Source: Streptomyces sp. SID8374 (GTDB taxonomy: Bacteria > Actinomycetota > Actinomycetes > Streptomycetales > Streptomycetaceae). From it: a stretch of DNA of 64,000 nt. Below the pieces are notes generated by a model. The model saw only the letters and a list, made by a program, of their open reading frames with translations, made no database searches and was not told the origin of the DNA. The translations under genes and the position numbers were made by a program. Shown here piece after piece: positions 8,267 to 17,069 of the stretch; positions within the stretch are counted from its first letter, which is position 1, and each line of letters opens with the position of its first letter. The stretch is taken from the NCBI RefSeq assembly GCF_009865135.1, contig NZ_WWGH01000004.1:1-64000 (forward strand), read 5' to 3'.

Positions 8267-8743
8267 ATGACCACCCAGCCGGTGGCATCAACGCCGGTCA
8301 GTGCGGAGCACGTTGTACTCCGGTATGCGCTGATGCCGGTAGACGGTAATGGCATTGCAGTAGCGACGGTCGCTCGGATGCTCGATGACGGTGCCGACGG
8401 TGCCCGTGCCCGGATTCTCGCGCCGGGCGAACAGGTCCCGTACGGGGTCGCCCCGGTGCTGGTCGCGGACACGACCCTGTACGCGGCGGTCCGGGTGCAG
8501 GAGACCCTGTTGCGGTGGGGTCCGCTGCCCCGGCCGTGGCTCGTCCTGGTGGCTGATGCCCCGCCGCGCGCCGTGCAGGACGCCCGCTACGTCCTCCGCG
8601 CGCTGGAAAGCCGCCTGGCCGGAGTGGCGAGGGTGCCGTATCTGCCGGTCCTGCGGGCGGTTAAGGGGGCTGAAGAGGCCCTGGAATACAAGGACGTCCA
8701 GGTCGCAGCGCAGAAGCTGCGGCGCACGATGGAGGGGAAGTGA
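8267..8743 (+). CDS. T4SS-cluster hypothetical protein (158 aa)
   Basis: ATG at 8267 with a GGGGGAG site. The first 55 residues carry a compact alpha/beta-type domain (VVLRYALMPVDGNGIAVATV), the middle has LVADTTLYAAVRVQETLLRW, and LVLVADAPPRAVQDARYVLR is typical of a small Rossmann-like or receiver-like fold with no catalytic residues I can name. No membrane segment. It is the first gene of an operon of seven transfer genes and is followed two bases later by the pilin-like gene, so it probably has a cytoplasmic role in assembling or regulating the channel. Function unknown. Confidence 0.6.
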   Translation: MTTQPVASTPVSAEHVVLRYALMPVDGNGIAVATVARMLDDGADGARARILAPGEQVPYGVAPVLVADTTLYAAVRVQETLLRWGPLPRPWLVLVADAPPRAVQDARYVLRALESRLAGVARVPYLPVLRAVKGAEEALEYKDVQVAAQKLRRTMEGK

Positions 8744-8745
8744 CC

Positions 8746-9042
8746 ATGGCGCTGGAGCGACTTGGTGCGGAGATGTACCTGGCTGCTGACCTGATCCCGG
8801 GAGCCAAGCCCACGCCGATCCCCGGAATGGGCGGCACGGTCTCCGAGGTCTTCGGATACGGCCTGTGGCTGCTGATCCTGGCCGGAGTGGGCGGGGTCGG
8901 CTTCGGGGTCTACAAGCTGGCGGTGGCGGACAAGTCGCGCAACGGAGGCGGCTCCGAGCCCTTCAAATGGATGGGCGGAGGGGTCGCCGCGATCCTGCTG
9001 TCCACCTCTCTGATCGCCATCCTCAACAGCATCGCCGCCTGA
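8746..9042 (+). CDS. VirB2/TrbC-like pilin candidate (98 aa)
   Basis: ATG at 8746, preceded by GGAGGGG; a GTG at 8740 is an alternative. Two membrane helices (about 34-57 GLWLLILAGVGGVGFGVYKL and 75-96 GGGVAAILLSTSLIAILNSI) flank a short positively charged loop, the size and topology of VirB2/TrbC-type major pilins and of small T4SS membrane subunits in actinobacteria. No cleavable signal peptide is obvious. It sits between the first operon gene and the VirB8-like gene, where a pilin is expected. Assignment rests on topology and context, not on sequence identity. Confidence 0.6.
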   Translation: MALERLGAEMYLAADLIPGAKPTPIPGMGGTVSEVFGYGLWLLILAGVGGVGFGVYKLAVADKSRNGGGSEPFKWMGGGVAAILLSTSLIAILNSIAA

Positions 9043-9052
9043 GGGGGCAGCC

Positions 9053-9850
9053 ATGGGACGCACCAGGAGCACGTGGAACAGCAAGGGGATCTGGTTCGCC
9101 GGCGCCGCCCTGGCGGCTGTACTCGCACTGTCGGGGTACGCCCTGTTCAGCGGGGACGGTGACGGCGGGGACACGGCGGGCAAGGCCGGGGCCAGCTCGT
9201 CGGCGAGCGCGGATCCGGGGCCCTCGGAGTCGTACGCGGCTCCGGAGGACTGGACCGAGCCGGAGCGGTGGGTGGCGCTTCCGCGGGGGAAGCGCACCGA
9301 CGAGCGCGGCAGTGAGGTCGCCTTCCCGCACACCACCGAGGGTGCGGTCGCGATGGCGGCGGCCGCCAACACCACCACGGTGGAGGGCGAGAGGACCAAC
9401 GTGGATGAGCAGCTGCGGCTGTACCACGGCTACATCGGGCAGGCGGAACAGTCCGCGGACGCGGCCGAGCGGGTCGAGCTGGCGGCGATCGACAGCGACA
9501 AGGCGATCGCCCGGAGCATGGGTGTGACGCCGGGGCAGCCGCTGCCGGCGGGGGCGTACGTACGGAGTACCGTGGTCGGCTTCAAGGTCGTCAAGGAGTC
9601 GGCGGACGAGGTCGGGGTGTTCCTGTTGTCCCGGGTGGTCCAGAAGGGCGGGGAGACGGCCGAGGAGAAGGCATCCTTCTCCCGCACCCTGATCGGTGCG
9701 CAGTGGCAGGGAACGGACTGGAAGCTGTCGGTGCCCGCCACCCGGCGTGCGCAGGAAGCTGCCCAGGGCCAGCCGGAGCCGACGATGGCGGCGCCGGGCG
9801 ACGCCGGGTTCAACGGCGCCGGGTGGACGGCGATCCGGGAAGCGTCGTGA
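9053..9850 (+). CDS. VirB8/TcpC-like transfer protein
   Basis: 265 residues, ATG at 9053 behind GAGGGGG. One membrane anchor (about 13-30, WFAGAALAAVLALSGYALF), a Gly/Ser/Ala-rich linker and an outward domain of about 200 residues. The C-terminal half, with AYVRSTVVGFKVVKESADEV and a strand-rich FLLSRVVQKGG region ending in WKLSV, is what is seen in NTF2-like VirB8/TcpC proteins of Gram-positive conjugation systems, which form the core at the membrane outer face. It overlaps the next gene by four bases (GTGA), so translation is coupled. VirB8 naming is inference from topology and position. Confidence 0.65.
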   Translation: MGRTRSTWNSKGIWFAGAALAAVLALSGYALFSGDGDGGDTAGKAGASSSASADPGPSESYAAPEDWTEPERWVALPRGKRTDERGSEVAFPHTTEGAVAMAAAANTTTVEGERTNVDEQLRLYHGYIGQAEQSADAAERVELAAIDSDKAIARSMGVTPGQPLPAGAYVRSTVVGFKVVKESADEVGVFLLSRVVQKGGETAEEKASFSRTLIGAQWQGTDWKLSVPATRRAQEAAQGQPEPTMAAPGDAGFNGAGWTAIREAS

Positions 9851-11367
9851 GGCTGAGGCGCCGTCTGGCTTCGCTGCTGCTCGTCTTGGTGGCCGTGCTG
9901 GGGCTGTCGGTGTCCGCCGCGCAGCCCGCGGCAGCCGACGGGATCGTGGACGGCGGGATCGAGGCGACCTGCCGGATCGGCGCCGGGCCGCTGCTGGGAG
10001 CGATAGACGCCGGCGCCGAGCTGATCGGCGGTACGTCGCTGTGCGACAAGATCGGTGACGCGGGCGCGACGAAGGTCAACGAGGCGTGGAAGGCCGTCAA
10101 GGACTCCGTCCTCGGAGACGTCATCAAGAGCGCCGAGGACGTCACGAAATGGGTCCTGAAGAAGACCCTCACCGTCTCTCTGCTGGGCCCTTCCGTCGAC
10201 CTGAAGGGCACCGGGCTGTGGGGCGGTGATGCCACTTTGGCGGGGATGATGACCTGGCTCGGGCTGGTGGTCGCCGCGTTCGGGGTGATGTGGCAGCTGG
10301 GGAAAATGGCCGTGACCGGGCAGGCCAAGCACGCCGGCAGGGCGATGACCGGCTGGATCGAGAACATCTTCCTGTCCACCGTCGGCGTGAGTATGTTCGC
10401 CCTGCTCCTGGTCCTCGGTGACAAGCTGAGCACCGGGGTCGTCAACGCGACGTTCGACAACGACGCCAAGGCCTTCGACCGCATCATCGGTGTCCTGCTG
10501 CCCACCGGGGTCGCCAACCCCATCACGCTGGGGACCGTGGTTCTGGTGCTGCTGATCATCGGCGGCATTCAGCTCATCATGATTTTTCTGCGGCAGAGCG
10601 CGATCCCGATCATCTGCCTGCTGCTGCCCGTGGCCGGCGGCGGCCGCGCGGGCGGGGACACCACGCGCAAGTGGGCTCCGTCCCTGATCACCACCGGTCT
10701 CGTCATCATCGCCTACAAGCCGACGGTGGCGATCATCATCTGTATCGGGTTCGCGGAGTTCGGGGAGTCGCAGACGCTGGCGGAGTGGCTGCGCGGATGC
10801 GCCACCCTTCTCCTCGCCGTGCTGGCCCCCGGCCCGCTCACCAAGATCTTCGCTCCGTTCGGAGCGGCGGCCGGAGCCGGGATGAGCGCAGGCGGAGCGA
10901 CCGGTGCCCTGGCGGGCGCCGCGGGTTACTTCGCCAGCAAGACCGGTGGTGACGACGCCGGCAGCAGCAGCGGTGGCGGTGGTGGGGGCGGTGAAGGGCC
11001 GACCGACGCGGTGTCGCACGCCCAGATGGTCAGCCAGACCATGGGCAGCCAGAGCGGTGGCGGCGACAGCGGCGACGACGGCGGCCAAGGGAGCGACGCG
11101 CAGGCCCAGGCATCCCGCAACGAGGCAGGGGCGAACGTCCCGGCCCAGGCTGGACCTGGTGGGCCCGGCGTACCCGGTGCCGAAGGCGCCGTGGGCGGCC
11201 TCACCGAAGGGACGGCCGGAACGACCGGTACGAGCGGTGCGGCGGCCGGAGCCGGGGGTGCGGCAGCTGTGGCTCTGCCGGTCGCGGCGACCATCCAGGT
11301 CCTGGACGGCGTCAACGACGCGGTGCAGGGCGCGAGCGGTGCAGTAGGAGGAGGAGAGCCGAGTTGA
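9847..11367 (+). CDS. VirB6/TrbL-like polytopic membrane protein
   Basis: 506 residues from a GTG at 9847. An N-terminal signal peptide (LASLLLVLVAVLGLSVSAAQ) is followed by at least five hydrophobic segments: about 135-155, 178-200, 228-250 (TLGTVVLVLLIIGGIQLIMI), 255-265, 280-300 and 315-330. The last 180 residues are Gly/Ala/Ser-rich and low-complexity. This architecture matches VirB6/TrbL-like channel proteins of Gram-positive T4SS. Stop and next start overlap (TTGA) and a strong AGGAGGAGGAG lies just before. Likely the inner-membrane channel that binds the VirB4-type ATPase. Confidence 0.75.
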   Translation: MRLRRRLASLLLVLVAVLGLSVSAAQPAAADGIVDGGIEATCRIGAGPLLGAIDAGAELIGGTSLCDKIGDAGATKVNEAWKAVKDSVLGDVIKSAEDVTKWVLKKTLTVSLLGPSVDLKGTGLWGGDATLAGMMTWLGLVVAAFGVMWQLGKMAVTGQAKHAGRAMTGWIENIFLSTVGVSMFALLLVLGDKLSTGVVNATFDNDAKAFDRIIGVLLPTGVANPITLGTVVLVLLIIGGIQLIMIFLRQSAIPIICLLLPVAGGGRAGGDTTRKWAPSLITTGLVIIAYKPTVAIIICIGFAEFGESQTLAEWLRGCATLLLAVLAPGPLTKIFAPFGAAAGAGMSAGGATGALAGAAGYFASKTGGDDAGSSSGGGGGGGEGPTDAVSHAQMVSQTMGSQSGGGDSGDDGGQGSDAQAQASRNEAGANVPAQAGPGGPGVPGAEGAVGGLTEGTAGTTGTSGAAAGAGGAAAVALPVAATIQVLDGVNDAVQGASGAVGGGEPS

Positions 11368-12815
11368 GTTCACATGAGGTTCCCCAGGCCTTGATGGTCG
11401 ACGGGTTCCGGGCCCGGCGCTCCTTCGGTTTCGGCGGCCTCTCGAAGGCCGGGACGATGGTTGCCGCCGGGGTGCTCACCGCCGACGGCCTGCTGGCCAC
11501 GCAGCAGCCGCTGTCTCTGCTGGTCACCTTGCCGGTGACCCTCGCGGTGTTTACCCTGGCGGCCGCCACCCGGCATGGCATGTCCGCGGCGTCGTATCTG
11601 TGGGCGAAGGTGGCCTGGAGTCGGGCCGCTCGGTTCGACGCCACGTCCTACCGGCGGCTGTTCCTGCCCCACCCCTACGCCCTGGACCTGCCCGGTGTCG
11701 GTGCCAGCTCGACCTTGATCAAGGCGACCGATCCGACGACCGGGCGGCCTGTGGGGATCGTCCACGATCGGGCGACGGGGCGCATGACGCTCACGACGCT
11801 GCTGGCTCCCGGCGGCAGTCTGATGGCGCCGACCGGAGCGGTGCAGAGCAGTCTGCGCAGCTGGTCCTCGGTCCTGGCCGCGATGAGCACGGACGAGCAG
11901 ATCAAGGGCGCGAGCGTCACCATCCAGATCACCCCCGGAGCCGGAGAGGCGCTCGGTGATGATGTGAAGGCTCGTCAGGATCCGAATGCTCCGCAGCTGG
12001 CCAAGCGGTTGATCAACGACCTGGTCCGTACGACGCCGCACGCGACCGCGAGCGTGGCTCCCTGGATGAGCGTCACGGTCGACCCGAACGCGACCGCGAC
12101 TCCGCCGGCGGATCTGGCGGAGCAGGTCGCGGAGGCGCTGCGGGTGATCGACGGGCTCGACCTGTCCGGCACCGGAACCGACATCCTGCGCCGGGCCACC
12201 GATGTCGACCTGCGGCGCATCGTCCGCAGCGCGTACGACCCCGAGGTATTCAACGCCCGCGACGCCGACTTCGCGGACCTGTCGTGGGCCGAGTGCGGGC
12301 CGCAAGCCGCCGACGACGGGTGGGAGGAGTACAGCCACGACGGCGGGATCTCGGTCAGCTGGGTGCTGCGGGAGATGCCCCGGCGGCCCATCCCCTACAG
12401 CGTGCTGCTGCCGCTGCTGGCGCCCGGCCGCTACCAGCGGCGCATCACCATCCTCTACCGCGTGCTCGATCCGATGGAGGGTGAGGCGGTGCTGGAGCGG
12501 GAGATCAGCCACGCCCACCAGCGGGCCCAGGCGACCGCCGAGGTCAAGGGTCGGGCGAAGTACAGCCAGCGGGCGGACGCCCAGCGCGCGGAGAAGGCGG
12601 CCGCGCAGGTCGCCGGCGGGGCGCAGGTCGTGGACTGGACGCTGATGGTGACCACGACCGCCCGCAGCACGGCCGAGCTGCCCACAGCACGGCAGGAACT
12701 GGCCCGCGCGGTCAAGGCCACGCGCGGGATCCGGATGCGTAAGGCGTACGGGGCAGGTGCTGCGGTCTTCGCCGCCCAGCTGCCGATCGGCTACAACCCG
12801 CTGGTGAAGGACTGA
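11364..12815 (+). CDS. SCO6880-like T4SS protein
   Basis: 483 residues starting at a TTG at 11364, which overlaps the upstream stop and has an excellent AGGAGGAGGAG ribosome site. Two membrane segments (about 32-50 and 54-70) are followed by a large cytoplasmic part (LLAPGGSLMAPTGAVQSSLR, SVTIQITPGAGEALGDDV, IPYSVLLPLLAPGRYQRRIT, AKYSQRADAQRAEKAAAQVA). This is the SCO6880-type family that precedes the VirB4-like ATPase in Streptomyces conjugation-like clusters; it looks like a VirB3 membrane region joined to the N-terminal domain of a VirB4. No Walker motif, so it probably acts as partner of the ATPase encoded next, four bases downstream. Confidence 0.75.
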   Translation: MSSHEVPQALMVDGFRARRSFGFGGLSKAGTMVAAGVLTADGLLATQQPLSLLVTLPVTLAVFTLAAATRHGMSAASYLWAKVAWSRAARFDATSYRRLFLPHPYALDLPGVGASSTLIKATDPTTGRPVGIVHDRATGRMTLTTLLAPGGSLMAPTGAVQSSLRSWSSVLAAMSTDEQIKGASVTIQITPGAGEALGDDVKARQDPNAPQLAKRLINDLVRTTPHATASVAPWMSVTVDPNATATPPADLAEQVAEALRVIDGLDLSGTGTDILRRATDVDLRRIVRSAYDPEVFNARDADFADLSWAECGPQAADDGWEEYSHDGGISVSWVLREMPRRPIPYSVLLPLLAPGRYQRRITILYRVLDPMEGEAVLEREISHAHQRAQATAEVKGRAKYSQRADAQRAEKAAAQVAGGAQVVDWTLMVTTTARSTAELPTARQELARAVKATRGIRMRKAYGAGAAVFAAQLPIGYNPLVKD

Positions 12816-12818
12816 GCC

Positions 12819-14414
12819 ATGGCACGCAAGACCAAGCAGGCCCCGGTGACCAGTCCCAAACGGATGGTCCAGGCCGCCGAGCAGCAGGCTGGCCGCGAGG
12901 AGCGGCGGGCCGAGCAGAAGGCGAAGAACCGGTTCGCGCCACGGCTGGGGTGGGGCGGCCGTTTCAGCGGCAGGGCTCCGGTCGAGGACACCGGCACCAT
13001 CTACACCGGCCCCACCTCGCAGGCCGGCGGCATCTACCCCTTCCTCCTCGGCAGCGGGCTGCCGCCGCGCGGCGTGCCGGTGGGCCGGGACGTGCTGACC
13101 GGCGAGCTGGTGTGCGTGGATCCCGCCGGGTGGACGGGAAAGCTCACCACGAACCCCGGTGTGTGGGTGATGTCGCAGCCCGGCGCGGGCAAGAGCGCGC
13201 TGGTGAAGCGGATCTGCCTGGTCTACTCCGCGTACGGGCACCTGATGTGCGTCCCCGGCGACGTGAAGGGCGAGTACAGCGCGATCGTGCAGGAGCTGGG
13301 CGGGTCCGTCGTACGGATCGGCGACGGCATCGGCCGTCTCAACCCGCTGGACTCCGGCCCGCTCAAGGGCCGCCTGCACACACTGGCGGTCGAGAAGCGG
13401 GAAGCCCTGCTCGACGTCCTCAACGGGCGGCGCCTGGAAACGCTGCTGGCGCTGCTGTCCACGAAGCACGGGCTCGGCCGGGCGCCGGACGAGATCGAGC
13501 GCAGCGCGCTGGATACCGCCGTGCAGATCGCGTCCGCCGGACAGACGCCGGGCAGCGATCCGGTCGTCTCCGACGTGGTGAAGGTGCTGCGCCTGGCCCC
13601 GCAGGACTTGCGGACCAAGCTGGCGGCCGAGGGCGACCGTTACCAGGATCTCACCCGCAGCGTGATCGCCGGGCTCGACAACCTCGTCGGCGGACCTCTT
13701 AGGGGTTTGTTCGACGGGCCGACCACGACTCCGCTCGACATCAACGCGCCCGCTGTCTCCGTCGATATCTCCGCTCTGCGGGCCCGCGGGAACGACGTGG
13801 TCAGCGCAGGCATGATCGCTACCTGGGCCTACACCTACTCCGCGATCGACTCGGCCCGCAGTATCGGCCTGATGGACCGCTCCCTCGTACTGCCGATGGA
13901 TGAGATGTGGCGGGCTCTGCGCTCGGGCCCCGGCCTGGTCGACGCGATGGACGCGATCTCCCGCCTGAACCGGACCACGAACGACGTGACGATCTACGTC
14001 ACCCATTCCCTGCTCGACGTCGAGGCGCTGCCGACCGAGCAGGACCGGGCCAAGGCGCGCGGGCTGATGGACCGATGCGACACCTGGGTCATCGGGGCGT
14101 CCTCGGAGGAGGAGCTGCGCCGGGTCACCGGCAAGCGCAGCCTCACCGAGCAGGAGCGCATGATGATCGGTTCGTGGAGCTCGGCGACGTCCACCGGGCT
14201 CGACCTGGATCCCACGACGTTCGCGGAGGACGACAGCCCTGCGGCCGTGGACGACGAGGGGACCCGGCACCCGGGCCGCGGCAAATACCTGATCAAGATC
14301 GGTACGCGGCCGGGCATCGCGGCGTCCCTGGAACTCACCGCAACCGAGCAGCGGCTGTATCGGACGGACACCAACCAGCGCCGCCGCACCACCACCACGG
14401 GAGTCAGCGCATGA
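12819..14414 (+). CDS. VirB4-like conjugation ATPase
   Basis: 531 residues from the ATG at 12819. After a basic N terminus and a loop, the Walker A motif VMSQPGAGKSALVKR lies at about 117-131; Walker B is LVLPMDEMWRAL at about 355-365. Other VirB4-like signatures are FLLGSGLPPRGVPVG, then VPGDVKGEYSAIVQELGG and the C-terminal VTIYVTHSLLDVEALPTEQ and VIGASSEEELRRVTG. The family's membrane-proximal N-terminal domain appears to be in the preceding SCO6880-like protein, so the ATPase is split in two. It drives substrate transport or pilus assembly at the cytoplasmic face. Overlaps the coupling-protein gene by four bases. Confidence 0.88.
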   Translation: MARKTKQAPVTSPKRMVQAAEQQAGREERRAEQKAKNRFAPRLGWGGRFSGRAPVEDTGTIYTGPTSQAGGIYPFLLGSGLPPRGVPVGRDVLTGELVCVDPAGWTGKLTTNPGVWVMSQPGAGKSALVKRICLVYSAYGHLMCVPGDVKGEYSAIVQELGGSVVRIGDGIGRLNPLDSGPLKGRLHTLAVEKREALLDVLNGRRLETLLALLSTKHGLGRAPDEIERSALDTAVQIASAGQTPGSDPVVSDVVKVLRLAPQDLRTKLAAEGDRYQDLTRSVIAGLDNLVGGPLRGLFDGPTTTPLDINAPAVSVDISALRARGNDVVSAGMIATWAYTYSAIDSARSIGLMDRSLVLPMDEMWRALRSGPGLVDAMDAISRLNRTTNDVTIYVTHSLLDVEALPTEQDRAKARGLMDRCDTWVIGASSEEELRRVTGKRSLTEQERMMIGSWSSATSTGLDLDPTTFAEDDSPAAVDDEGTRHPGRGKYLIKIGTRPGIAASLELTATEQRLYRTDTNQRRRTTTTGVSA

Positions 14415-16156
14415 TGACGGACAACGACCGCGCGTGGGCCGCCGGAGGGATCGTTCTCGGCGGAGCCGTGACCCTGTCGCTGTCGACGTGGTCCGGCGCC
14501 GCCGCCGGCGCGCTGGTGACCGGCGACGACATCGCGCCCTTCCCGCTGTCCGTGGTGGACGCGTACCGCATGGCGACCGGCTGGTCGCAGGCGTGGCCGC
14601 ACTCGCAGACCGCGTCCACGATCGGTGCCACCGTGGCCGACCTGGCCGTCCTCGTGTTCATCGTGTGGGGTCTGCGGTGGTCGATCCGCTGGTTCCGCAA
14701 CCCGACGAGCCTGGCCACGCTGCACCAGGTGCGCGAGCTGACGCCGAAACACGCTGCCCGTACCGCCACCCGCCTGCGGGCCTCGCTCAAGGACACGAAG
14801 CCCAAAGAGCTTCCGGCCCGCGACCGAGGCGTGCTCCTGGGCGACCACATGCCCTCCGGCGTCGAGCTGCGGGGGTCGGACGAGGACACGTACGTCGCCA
14901 TCATGGCGCCCCGCGCGGGCAAGTCGACCGCGATCGCGATCCCCGTGGCCGCGGAGGCGCCCGGCGCCCTGCTCATGACCAGCAACAAGGCCGACGTCTA
15001 CGCAGCCACGCTCGAACTGCGCTCCGAGGTGGGGCGGACCTGGGTGCTCGATACCCAGGGCGTTGCCCGGGTCGAGCGCCAGATGTGGTGGGACATGGTC
15101 GCCCAGGCCGAGACGCTGGAGGGCGCCGTACGCCTGAGCAGCCACTTCGTCGCGCAGATCACCAGCGAGCAGGCCGACCCCTTCTGGTCCCAGGCCGCCC
15201 AAGACCTTCTGGTCGGCTTCTTCCGGGCCGCGTACCACGACGGTGGCACCGTCCGCGACGTCATGAGGTGGCTCGCCGACACCAAGGAGAAAGCACCGCT
15301 GCGCATCCTCTACCAGCACGAGCCGGTGCTCGCCGAGCAGGTCGAAGCCTCGATCAACATCGCCGAGGAGACGCAGAGCGGGATCTACCAGAATGCGCGT
15401 ACGGCGACGAGCGCCCTGCGCGACGAGCGGGTCCTGCAATGGGTCCTCCCGGACAAGCGCCTGCCGCGCTTCGACCCGGAACACTTCGCCCTGTCGAAGG
15501 ACACCATCTACCTGCTGTCGAAGAAGGGCGGCGTCGAGTCGGCCGTCGTGGCCGCTCTCGCCGACGCGGTGTTCACCGCAGCCGCCGAAGCCGGCGAGCG
15601 CCACGGCGGCCGCCTGCCCGAGCCGATGCGCGCCGTGCTGGACGAGGCCGCCAACATCTGCAAAATCGCCGACCTGCCCGACCTCTACAGCCACCTCGGC
15701 AGCCGGGGCATCACCCCGATCGTCATCCTCCAGTCCTACCGGCAGGGCGTGAAGGCGTGGGGCGAGGTCGGCATGGACAGCATGTGGGGCGCCGCCACGA
15801 AGAAGATCATCGGCCCCGGCGGCGACGACGCGAAGTTCGCCCAGGACGTGAGCGCGCTGGTCGGCGCGCACCATGTCGAGCGCGGCTCGTACTCCAAGTC
15901 CAAGGACGGCCACAGCCGCAGCTGGTCCGAGCAGCGCGAGCAGGTACTCGACCCCGCCGAGATCCGCGCTATGCGCAAGGGGACCGCGCTGCTGCTGTCC
16001 ACCGGCATGCCTGTGGCGCAGATCACGCTGCGCCCCTGGTACGGAGAGAAGGCCCTGGCGCGCATCGGCCCGCAGATGAGGGACGAGGAGTACCAGATCA
16101 CCAAGCGGGCCGTGGCCGCGTACGAGGAGAGGCAGGCGGCGCGCAATGAGCGATGA
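14411..16156 (+). CDS. VirD4/TraG-type coupling protein
   Basis: 581 residues. Two N-terminal membrane segments (about 10-35 and 70-92) precede the ATPase: Walker A IMAPRAGKSTAIAIP at about 162-176, LLMTSNKADVY typical of TraG/VirD4 (NxKxD-like), DPFWSQAAQDLLVGFFRAAY, a Walker B of MRAVLDEAANICKIADLP at about 403-420 and the sensor-like PIVILQSYRQG. Coupling proteins dock relaxase-bound DNA at the T4SS channel. It overlaps the VirB4-like gene at its start (ATGA) and the DUF4913 gene by 11 bases at its end. With the relaxase at 62379 it indicates a single-strand transfer route. Confidence 0.92.
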   Translation: MMTDNDRAWAAGGIVLGGAVTLSLSTWSGAAAGALVTGDDIAPFPLSVVDAYRMATGWSQAWPHSQTASTIGATVADLAVLVFIVWGLRWSIRWFRNPTSLATLHQVRELTPKHAARTATRLRASLKDTKPKELPARDRGVLLGDHMPSGVELRGSDEDTYVAIMAPRAGKSTAIAIPVAAEAPGALLMTSNKADVYAATLELRSEVGRTWVLDTQGVARVERQMWWDMVAQAETLEGAVRLSSHFVAQITSEQADPFWSQAAQDLLVGFFRAAYHDGGTVRDVMRWLADTKEKAPLRILYQHEPVLAEQVEASINIAEETQSGIYQNARTATSALRDERVLQWVLPDKRLPRFDPEHFALSKDTIYLLSKKGGVESAVVAALADAVFTAAAEAGERHGGRLPEPMRAVLDEAANICKIADLPDLYSHLGSRGITPIVILQSYRQGVKAWGEVGMDSMWGAATKKIIGPGGDDAKFAQDVSALVGAHHVERGSYSKSKDGHSRSWSEQREQVLDPAEIRAMRKGTALLLSTGMPVAQITLRPWYGEKALARIGPQMRDEEYQITKRAVAAYEERQAARNER

Positions 16157-16742
16157 GCCCGAGGAGACGCCGAACTTGGACGTCCCGGTCGGGATGTTCG
16201 AGGACATCGAGGACCTCAAGAGTCAGCTCGCCCGCCTGACCGCTCTGGTCGAGGCCCGTACCGGCGGCGACAGCGCGGACTCGGTTGAGGCCTCCGCCGA
16301 CGAGGAGGCGGCCAGCGGGGGCGCCGAGGGCGAAGAGGCGGAGTGGCAGTATCCGCCGTTCATCCTGCTGCTGGACCCGCCGGAGTACGACGACGAGCTG
16401 CGAGGCCTGATCGAGTGGGTCGAGGGCGTACTCGTCCCCGGCTACCTCGGTGAGCCGTCGGCCGACGCGAAGTGGTGCCATGTGTGGTTCGAGCACAGCG
16501 TGGCCATCGCCCGCCTGCACGCGGTGTGGCTGGCCTGGCAAGAACTGACCGACCCGACCACCTGCGGATACACCGGACCGTCGGTGTGGCACCGTGATCA
16601 CCTTGATCCCGCCCTGCGTGAACTGCGCGGTTCGTCCGGACCGTTCGCGGGCTGCACCAAGGGCGACCACAGGGTCGAACATCGCCTGCCCAGCCTGGTT
16701 CCCAGCGCCTGGAGTCACGGAGGCGAAGAGACCGCACGATGA
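16146..16742 (+). CDS. DUF4913 family protein
   Basis: 198 residues, ATG at 16146 inside the end of the coupling-protein gene. A short coiled coil (MFEDIEDLKSQLARLTALVE) and an acidic linker lead to a DUF4913-like domain at about 65-180: FILLLDPPEYDDELRGLIEW, WCHVWFEHSVAIARLHAVWL, GPSVWHRDHLDPALRELRG and FAGCTKGDHR. The family is found next to transfer ATPases in actinobacterial plasmids and integrative elements; its biochemical role is unknown. As last gene of the operon, before a strong terminator, it is presumably translated with the VirD4-like protein. Confidence 0.85.
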   Translation: MSDEPEETPNLDVPVGMFEDIEDLKSQLARLTALVEARTGGDSADSVEASADEEAASGGAEGEEAEWQYPPFILLLDPPEYDDELRGLIEWVEGVLVPGYLGEPSADAKWCHVWFEHSVAIARLHAVWLAWQELTDPTTCGYTGPSVWHRDHLDPALRELRGSSGPFAGCTKGDHRVEHRLPSLVPSAWSHGGEETAR

Positions 16743-16743
16743 A

Positions 16744-16772
16744 AGGGCCCGGCCATTGAGGCCGGGCCCTTC
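16744..16772. terminator. Bidirectional terminator
   Basis: AAGGGCCCGGCC and GGCCGGGCCCTT form a perfect 12-base stem with a 5-base loop, followed by TT on both strands. It lies directly after the stop at 16742 and between the convergent transfer operon and the SH3-like gene. Confidence 0.85.
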
Positions 16773-16791
16773 TGTCTGCCGGGAGCAGTGT

Positions 16792-16983
16792 CTAGACGGG
16801 CTGGTCGTACCCGCCTCGGACCCAGCCCCAGGTGTTCTTGTGCGCACCGGAGGTGACCTTGATGTAGTCCCAGCCCCACTGGTGGGCCACGGTGGGCGTG
16901 CTGCATCGCCAGATCGTCTTGGTGTTCTTGGCGAGCAGGCCCTTGGACGAGTACGAGGTACCCGGCCCGCTACGCAGGTTCAC
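16792..16983 (-). CDS. SH3-like domain protein, probably 5'-truncated
   Basis: From a GTG at 16983 it reads MNLRSGPGTSYSSKGLLAK, a bacterial SH3 (SH3_3-type) start: 'VNLRSGPGTSY' then WDYIKVTSGAHKNTWGWVRG and GYDQPV. Secreted proteins of this type normally have a signal peptide; here the open frame continues upstream (ALHYDLPGKINTA) but meets no start with a signal sequence before it runs into the zeta-toxin gene's 3' end. So either the start is inside that gene or the front has been lost. SH3_3 domains bind cell-wall peptides; two cysteine-bearing loops are not obvious beyond RCSTPT. Confidence 0.55.
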   Translation of the reverse strand: MNLRSGPGTSYSSKGLLAKNTKTIWRCSTPTVAHQWGWDYIKVTSGAHKNTWGWVRGGYDQPV

Positions 16984-17069
16984 GTTCGCGGTGTTGATCT
17001 TCCCGGGCAGGTCGTAGTGGAGCGCCGAGACTACTGGCGGGCGCTGCCACGCCCCGGAAGAGGGGCGGC

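Noticed and set aside
9430..11373. Long minus-strand open frame opposite the VirB8/VirB6-like genes
   Set aside because: Mirror of the G/C third-position bias of real plus-strand genes; no ribosome site and low-complexity Arg/Gly/His translation.
11370..14270. 966-residue minus-strand open frame
   Set aside because: Antisense shadow of the SCO6880-like and VirB4-like genes, which have clear motifs and coupled starts.
13994..16219. 741-residue minus-strand open frame
   Set aside because: Antisense shadow of the VirD4-like gene; no recognisable domain.
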